The translations under genes and the position numbers were made by a program. From Oscillospiraceae bacterium (GTDB taxonomy: Bacteria; Bacillota; Clostridia; Oscillospirales; Acutalibacteraceae): a stretch of DNA of 9,455 bases. Position 1 is the stretch's first letter, and every line of letters starts with the position of its first letter. This document shows positions 6,262 through 9,455 of this stretch, one piece after another. The notes under the pieces are model-generated. The model worked only from the letters and a program-made list of their open reading frames with translations, searched no databases and was not told the origin of the DNA. Location of the stretch: assembly GCA_902774165.1 (NCBI GenBank), contig CACYHJ010000069.1:1-9455 (forward strand). The letters are read 5' to 3'.

Positions 6262-7620
6262 TTATTCGTTTTTGTCGCCGGGGTCTGCCTGCGGATCGTC
6301 CGGGCTGCCGCCGTCGTCGGTCCCGGTATTTTTATCGGCAGTCCGCAGCTCGGAAACCTTCTTGCTGATGAATCCGGCGAGCTTCTGCCCTGCGTTCGGG
6401 CGCTCCTCTTCTGTCTGCTCGTGTTCTTTGAGGACCTCTTCGGTGGTTTTTCCGGTGCGTTTCGCCTCTTGGGCGGCGACGGAGCGGGTGGTGCGGAACA
6501 GGGTGATGATGCCCTCGTCGACCAGCAGCTTGAGAATGATCACCGTGATGGGCAGCAGGAACAGACCGATCGGCCCGAGAATCCGGGTACCGATATACAT
6601 GGAGGTGATCGTCACGATCGCGGGCAGGTCAAACTGGCCGGCGACCAGCTTCGGCTCAATGATCTGGCGGATTACCGTGATGATGGCGTACATCACCAGA
6701 AGGCCGATGCCCATGGCGATGTTGCCGCTGATGAATGAAATGATCGTCCATGGGATCAGGACCGTACCGGTGCCCAGCACGGGGACGATGTCGATGATCG
6801 CGATCAGAAGAGACAGAGGGATGATATATTTGCCGGAGTAGATGCCGAAGAGCTTGAGGACGCCGAAGCCCAGCGCAAGCTCGGAGGTGGTGATCAGGAT
6901 GATCAGCAGGTAGGATTTGACGATCTTGCTCAGGGAATACGTGATCAGATGCTTCGCCCGCATGAAGTTTTTCCGTTTCTGCGCGCTGAACTGCAGCAGG
7001 ATGAAATCGCGGATGATCTTGTAGTCCGCGGTCAGAAAGCTGGCGGATATAATCGTGATCAGCACGGCGATGATGGTCGAGGGCAGCTGCTTGATGGTGC
7101 TCCAGGCGCTGCTCATGGGCGTTTTCAGCGCCGATAAAATGTTGTCCGGCGTCAGGCTTTGCGAGACCGTCGTCATGATATTGTCTGCGGAGATTTTTCC
7201 CACCGTGTCCGTCACCGTCCCGCGGAGGGATTCCGGCAGCTTCTCCGCAAATTCAAGCAGACTGTTTTTGATCGTGTTGATCAGTATCGGCAGCTCGGAG
7301 AACCTGGAGGTCAGGTAACTGATGAATTCCCGCAGCTTCCCGGTGATCTGCACGCCGAGAATACTGATCAGCGTAATGATCACGCCGGTGATCAGCAGCA
7401 CAAGAACCGTGCCGATGACGCCGCGGGCGATCTTTCCCTTCGTGATCCGGTGAAAAAAGTTGACCGGCCGCTGCAGCAGATAGGCGATCAGCATCGCGAT
7501 CAGAAACGGCGCGATATATCCGATGGCCCAGCGGGCGATGCAGTAGAACAGAACGATGAAAAAGGCGAGGTACGCCTTGTTGATCAGAAACGAAAGATTT
7601 TTTACTGTTTTTTTGTCCAT
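6262..7620 (-). CDS. ytvI: AI-2E family membrane protein, YtvI-like (sporulation integral membrane protein)
   Basis: This 452-residue integral membrane protein has hydrophobic helices near 16-35 and 33-50, 66-92, 181-197, 236-260, 264-290, 301-318 and 335-370, as expected for the AI-2E/PerM family. A large non-membrane section (about 95-180) lies between the second and third groups. The segment DIVPVLGTGTVLIPW (277-291) is what I associate with the YtvI branch, and RQIIEPKLVAG (318-328) is general to the family. In Bacillus YtvI is tied to sporulation; any transported substrate is unknown. A hydrophilic, acidic tail of about 70 residues (381-452) extends beyond the usual family length. The start at 7620 fits gaggg eight bases upstream; in-frame Met codons at 7635 and 7764 are less likely, the latter lying upstream of the promoter at 7684-7712. 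The subgroup name is less sure than the family. Confidence 0.88.
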   Translation of the reverse strand: MDKKTVKNLSFLINKAYLAFFIVLFYCIARWAIGYIAPFLIAMLIAYLLQRPVNFFHRITKGKIARGVIGTVLVLLITGVIITLISILGVQITGKLREFISYLTSRFSELPILINTIKNSLLEFAEKLPESLRGTVTDTVGKISADNIMTTVSQSLTPDNILSALKTPMSSAWSTIKQLPSTIIAVLITIISASFLTADYKIIRDFILLQFSAQKRKNFMRAKHLITYSLSKIVKSYLLIILITTSELALGFGVLKLFGIYSGKYIIPLSLLIAIIDIVPVLGTGTVLIPWTIISFISGNIAMGIGLLVMYAIITVIRQIIEPKLVAGQFDLPAIVTITSMYIGTRILGPIGLFLLPITVIILKLLVDEGIITLFRTTRSVAAQEAKRTGKTTEEVLKEHEQTEEERPNAGQKLAGFISKKVSELRTADKNTGTDDGGSPDDPQADPGDKNE

Positions 7621-7683
7621 TTTCCCGTCCCTCATGTCTTCGGAATGAATCCGTATTCCCGTAAATGATGTAATAATAGGATT

Positions 7684-7712
7684 ATTATATTCTATTTCTT
7701 TTAATAATACAA
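7684..7712 (-). promoter_or_regulatory. Candidate promoter of the ytvI-like/NYN operon
   Basis: On the minus strand TTGTAT (7707-7712), a 17-base spacer and a perfect TATAAT (7684-7689). The -35 box matches consensus only in TTG. The expected leader is about 57 bases. The surrounding DNA is AT-rich, so chance matches are likelier than elsewhere. Confidence 0.5.
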
Positions 7713-7771
7713 GGTATAAAAGTATTTTTAACAAAAATGACGCAATTGCCGGCTGAAATCTCAAAAAAAGG

Positions 7772-7801
7772 TTGACAAGCCCTTTTGTTTTGATATATAA
7801 T
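7772..7801 (+). promoter_or_regulatory. Strong sigma-A-like promoter of rpmH-rnpA-yidD-yidC
   Basis: Perfect TTGACA (7772-7777) and perfect TATAAT (7796-7801) are separated by 18 bases, with an AT-rich spacer end. Transcription should start near 7808, leaving a leader of about 135 bases before the rpmH TTG. Confidence 0.88.
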
Positions 7802-7929
7802 TGACCATTGCAGAGAGTTTACAGGGGTTTTTTGCGCCCTTTTGTCTGCGTCATCACAGAATAAAACGCCCGGGCGGCGGAGGCAACGATGCCGCGCGGT
7901 AGTGTTCTTATTGATTTTCTTACAGAAAT

Positions 7930-7934
7930 GGAGG
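7930..7934 (+). promoter_or_regulatory. Ribosome binding site fixing the TTG start of rpmH
   Basis: The ggagg lies eight bases before TTG at 7943, ideal spacing, and the resulting protein is exactly 44 residues, the usual L34 size. The in-frame ATG at 7928 overlaps this site and has no ribosome binding site of its own. Confidence 0.85.
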
Positions 7935-7942
7935 TCCTGACC

Positions 7943-8077
7943 TTGAAGAGAACTTACCAGCCCAAGAAGCGTCATCGTAAGATGGAACACGGCTTCCGCA
8001 AGAGAATGGCGGACAGAAACGGCAGAAAAGTTCTTGCCCGCCGCAGAGCGAAGGGCAGAAAGCGCCTTACCTACTGA
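7943..8077 (+). CDS. rpmH: 50S ribosomal protein L34
   Basis: This 44-residue, strongly basic protein of the large ribosomal subunit has the canonical L34 sequence: MKRTYQPKKRHRK, then HGFRKRMADRNGRKVLARRRAKGRKRL. The start codon is TTG at 7943, read as Met, set by the ggagg at 7930-7934 and by the family's invariant N terminus. Two in-frame ATG codons upstream (7889, 7928) would add 18 or 5 residues; the one at 7889 has its own ggagg five bases before it, which is unusual. It is the first gene of the rpmH-rnpA-yidD-yidC cluster, driven by the strong promoter at 7772-7801. The gap to the rnpA start is 19 bases. Confidence 0.97.
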   Translation: MKRTYQPKKRHRKMEHGFRKRMADRNGRKVLARRRAKGRKRLTY

Positions 8078-8096
8078 TTCACGGAAGGTGGTTGCC

Positions 8097-8450
8097 GTGG
8101 CGGTTTTCCCAACCGTAAAAAGCAACAGTGATTTTCGGCGGGCCTATGCCCGCGGGAGATCCTACCCCGATCCCGCGCTGGTCACCACGGTGATCCGGAA
8201 TCGCGCGGGCGTCAGTCGTGTCGGTATCACGACAGGCAAGAAGATCGGCGGCGCTGTTCAGCGCAACAGAGCCAGGCGCGTGATCCGGGCTGCTTTTGCC
8301 GAATTCAGCGGCAGCGTCAGACCCGGGTACGATATCATTTTTATCGCCAGGTCGAAGACGTGTTATCTCAAATCAACACAGCTCGTGCCGGTGATGAAGC
8401 GTCAGCTTACCGCCGCCGGTCTGCTTTCAGGGGAGGGCAAAAGCAAATGA
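8097..8450 (+). CDS. rnpA: Ribonuclease P protein component
   Basis: This 117-residue basic protein assists the RNase P RNA in removing the 5' leader of precursor tRNAs. Visible marks are the N-terminal SNSDFRRAYARG segment, the central GITTGKKIGGAVQRNRARRVIRAAF with the RNR signature at 56-58 (RNRARR 56-61), and GYDIIFIAR toward the C terminus. I chose GTG at 8097: ggaaggtgg at 8083-8091 precedes it by five bases and the resulting length is typical. An ATG at 8034 would add 21 residues and start inside rpmH without a suitable site. Its stop overlaps the yidD start by ATGA, which suggests translational coupling. Glycine replaces the usual Asn/Val in the KKxGxAV stretch, a mild variant. Confidence 0.95.
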   Translation: MAVFPTVKSNSDFRRAYARGRSYPDPALVTTVIRNRAGVSRVGITTGKKIGGAVQRNRARRVIRAAFAEFSGSVRPGYDIIFIARSKTCYLKSTQLVPVMKRQLTAAGLLSGEGKSK

Positions 8451-8692
8451 GCAAAGCCTCGCACGCCGCCCTTGGAGCGATCCGTTTTTATCAACGGAAT
8501 ATTTCCCCGTTATTCCCCGCAAGATGCAGATATTATCCCACCTGCTCGGCGTACACCTGCACGGCGATCGAGCGTTTCGGGCTTCTGAAAGGCGGATTTA
8601 TGGGTGCGCGCCGCATTCTGCGCTGCAATCCCTTTTGGCCCGGCGGCTATGACCCCGTGCCCGAAAAAAAAGACAGCCGGAGGAAAAAATGA
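8447..8692 (+). CDS. yidD: Membrane protein insertion efficiency factor YidD
   Basis: This 81-residue protein is of the YidD (DUF37) family, thought to help YidC insert membrane proteins at the inner face of the membrane. It begins with a likely amphipathic helix (LGAIRFYQRNISPLF), followed by the hallmark CRYYPTCSAYTCTAIERFG (27-45) and RRILRCNPFWPGGYDPVP (55-72). The three family cysteines are C27, C33 and C60; C38 is extra, and CNPF replaces the more common CHPF. A basic tail (KKDSRRKK) ends the protein. The ATG overlaps the rnpA stop (ATGA); gggagg lies about ten bases upstream within rnpA. Its stop in turn overlaps the yidC start by ATGA. Confidence 0.95.
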   Translation: MSKASHAALGAIRFYQRNISPLFPARCRYYPTCSAYTCTAIERFGLLKGGFMGARRILRCNPFWPGGYDPVPEKKDSRRKK

Positions 8693-9455
8693 CTGGCCTT
8701 TACAATATGCTGGCTTATCCGTTCGGATACGTCATCGGTTTTTTTTATCAACTGACCAATAATTATCTGCTTGCAATTTTTGTTATCACCCTCGTTACCC
8801 GTCTGATCCTTCTGCCCTCCACCATCAAGCAGCAGAAAAGCTCTGCCTCGCAGATGCGCATGCAGGCGAAGATCCGCCGCATTCAGGAAATGTATAAGGG
8901 CAATCAGCAGAAAATCAATGAGGAAACCCAGGCGCTCTATCAGCGCGAAGGCTTCAACCCGATGTCAAGCGGCTGCCTGCCCATGCTGATCCAGTTCCCT
9001 GTGATGATCGGCCTTTATTCCGCAATCAGAATGCCGCTGTCCCGCGTGCTGCACATCTCCGACGAGATCGTCACCGCGCTGACGACTGCGGCGCAGGCGA
9101 TCACCGGCACAACCAGCCAGAACGCGGCGGTTGTCGGCGAGCTTGACGTTCTCAAGCATCTTGACGCGCTGATAGAGGCAGGCAAGGTCCCGGCCGGCGT
9201 GGTTGGAGATATCACCAAGTTCCGCGACAGCTTCCAGCTGTTCGGCATATCTCTGGCGGATTCTCCCGACATTCACAAGCCGAGCATCCTGTGGATCTTC
9301 CCCATCGTCTCCGGCCTTACCGCGCTGCTGACCAGCGTTTACATGGTCATCCGCCAGAAGAAGCAGAATCCCGGGCAGGGCAACAATATGGCGATGATGG
9401 GCTGCACCTTCCTGATGGGCCCCGTCTTCTCCGTGTGGTTCGGCTTCCAGTTCGG
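8689..9455 (+). CDS. yidC: Membrane protein insertase YidC/Oxa1 (3' truncated by window end)
   Basis: Only the first 255 codons are visible; the frame is still open at the end. The YidC/Oxa1 insertase places proteins into the cytoplasmic membrane, alone or with SecYEG. The first helix (about 26-43, LLAIFVITLVTRLILLP) carries R38, the conserved hydrophilic-groove arginine. A basic cytoplasmic loop with STIKQQKSSASQMRMQAKIRR follows, then FNPMSSGCLPMLIQFPVMIGLYSAI (89-113). An extracellular section of about 65-80 residues (118-198) is longer than in Bacillus SpoIIIJ. Helices follow at about 200-221 and from about 233. No signal peptide or lipobox cysteine is present at the N terminus, as is common in Clostridia. 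The ATG overlaps the yidD stop (ATGA), with ggagg five bases upstream. Confidence 0.95.
   Translation, partial: MTGLYNMLAYPFGYVIGFFYQLTNNYLLAIFVITLVTRLILLPSTIKQQKSSASQMRMQAKIRRIQEMYKGNQQKINEETQALYQREGFNPMSSGCLPMLIQFPVMIGLYSAIRMPLSRVLHISDEIVTALTTAAQAITGTTSQNAAVVGELDVLKHLDALIEAGKVPAGVVGDITKFRDSFQLFGISLADSPDIHKPSILWIFPIVSGLTALLTSVYMVIRQKKQNPGQGNNMAMMGCTFLMGPVFSVWFGFQF

Larger units (their letters stand above)
7621..7942. other. Divergent intergenic region between ytvI-like gene and rpmH
   Basis: This 322-base stretch holds two back-to-back promoters with -35 boxes about 60 bases apart, an AT-rich block around 7670-7740, and a long rpmH leader of about 135 bases. The leader contains a self-complementary cgcccgggcg (7867-7876) and a ggagg (7879-7883) in front of an in-frame ATG at 7889. 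Scanning by eye I find no TTATCCACA-like DnaA box on either strand, although this is where oriC/dnaA lies in many Firmicutes. Confidence 0.7.

Noticed and set aside
5341..6738. 465-codon plus-strand ORF spanning the NYN gene and the end of the YtvI-like gene
   Set aside because: It crosses two real minus-strand genes and contains shadow-like FFLFFFALLLCALFLLLL from the antisense of the Lys/Glu linker; no ribosome binding site is seen.
7867..7876. cgcccgggcg palindrome as a transcription terminator in the rpmH leader
   Set aside because: A 10-base perfect palindrome has no room for a loop and no T run follows; at most it could pair with gcgccc at 7834-7839 in a long-loop structure.
7685..8125. 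Minus-strand ORF covering the promoters and rpmH
   Set aside because: It runs antisense to rpmH and across two good promoters, with no ribosome binding site or family motif.
1..9455. CRISPR array, IS element, phage or toxin-antitoxin system
   Set aside because: No regularly spaced direct repeats, transposase, integrase, phage structural or toxin-like genes are visible in any frame.

Overview
The window looks like chromosomal DNA from a GC-rich Clostridia member, most plausibly an Oscillospiraceae/Ruminococcaceae-type gut bacterium. The evidence is strong Shine-Dalgarno sites throughout, sigma-A-like promoters, a DUF6935-type protein, a YtvI-like sporulation membrane protein, and a YidC without a lipoprotein signal. 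The taxon is inferred from gene content and style, not from a marker-gene comparison.

Layout. Bases 1-148 hold heptanucleotide tandem repeats and a long palindrome just ahead of a plus-strand gene of the DUF6935 type (149-649), which ends at a strong terminator (664-702). Converging on that terminator is a four-gene minus-strand operon (4950 down to 733): a single-pass membrane protein of unknown function, nadE (NAD+ synthetase), a metallophosphoesterase and a MOFRL-type glycerate 2-kinase. Its promoter (TTGCTT-17-TATAAT, 4985-5013) overlaps the terminator of the next gene upstream, a 50-residue small protein of unknown function (5059-5211). Above that is a minus-strand pair: a YtvI-like AI-2E-family membrane protein and an NYN-nuclease/LOTUS protein (7620 down to 5416).

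From a divergent promoter region (7621-7942) the plus strand carries rpmH-rnpA-yidD-yidC: ribosomal protein L34, the protein subunit of RNase P, a membrane-insertion accessory factor and the YidC/Oxa1 insertase (cut by the window end). rpmH and rnpA use TTG and GTG starts, and rnpA/yidD and yidD/yidC overlap by ATGA. This is the classic origin-proximal cluster of Firmicutes, but the gene divergent from rpmH is the YtvI-like gene rather than dnaA, and I see no consensus DnaA boxes in the gap.

I find no convincing CRISPR array, phage, insertion sequence, defence island or other clearly new system. The most interesting items are the small protein, the unknown membrane protein at the head of the nadE operon, the NYN-LOTUS/YtvI pair, the altered metal-binding motif of the phosphoesterase, the overlapping promoter and terminator, the double-start architecture of rpmH and the repeat/palindrome block at the left end.
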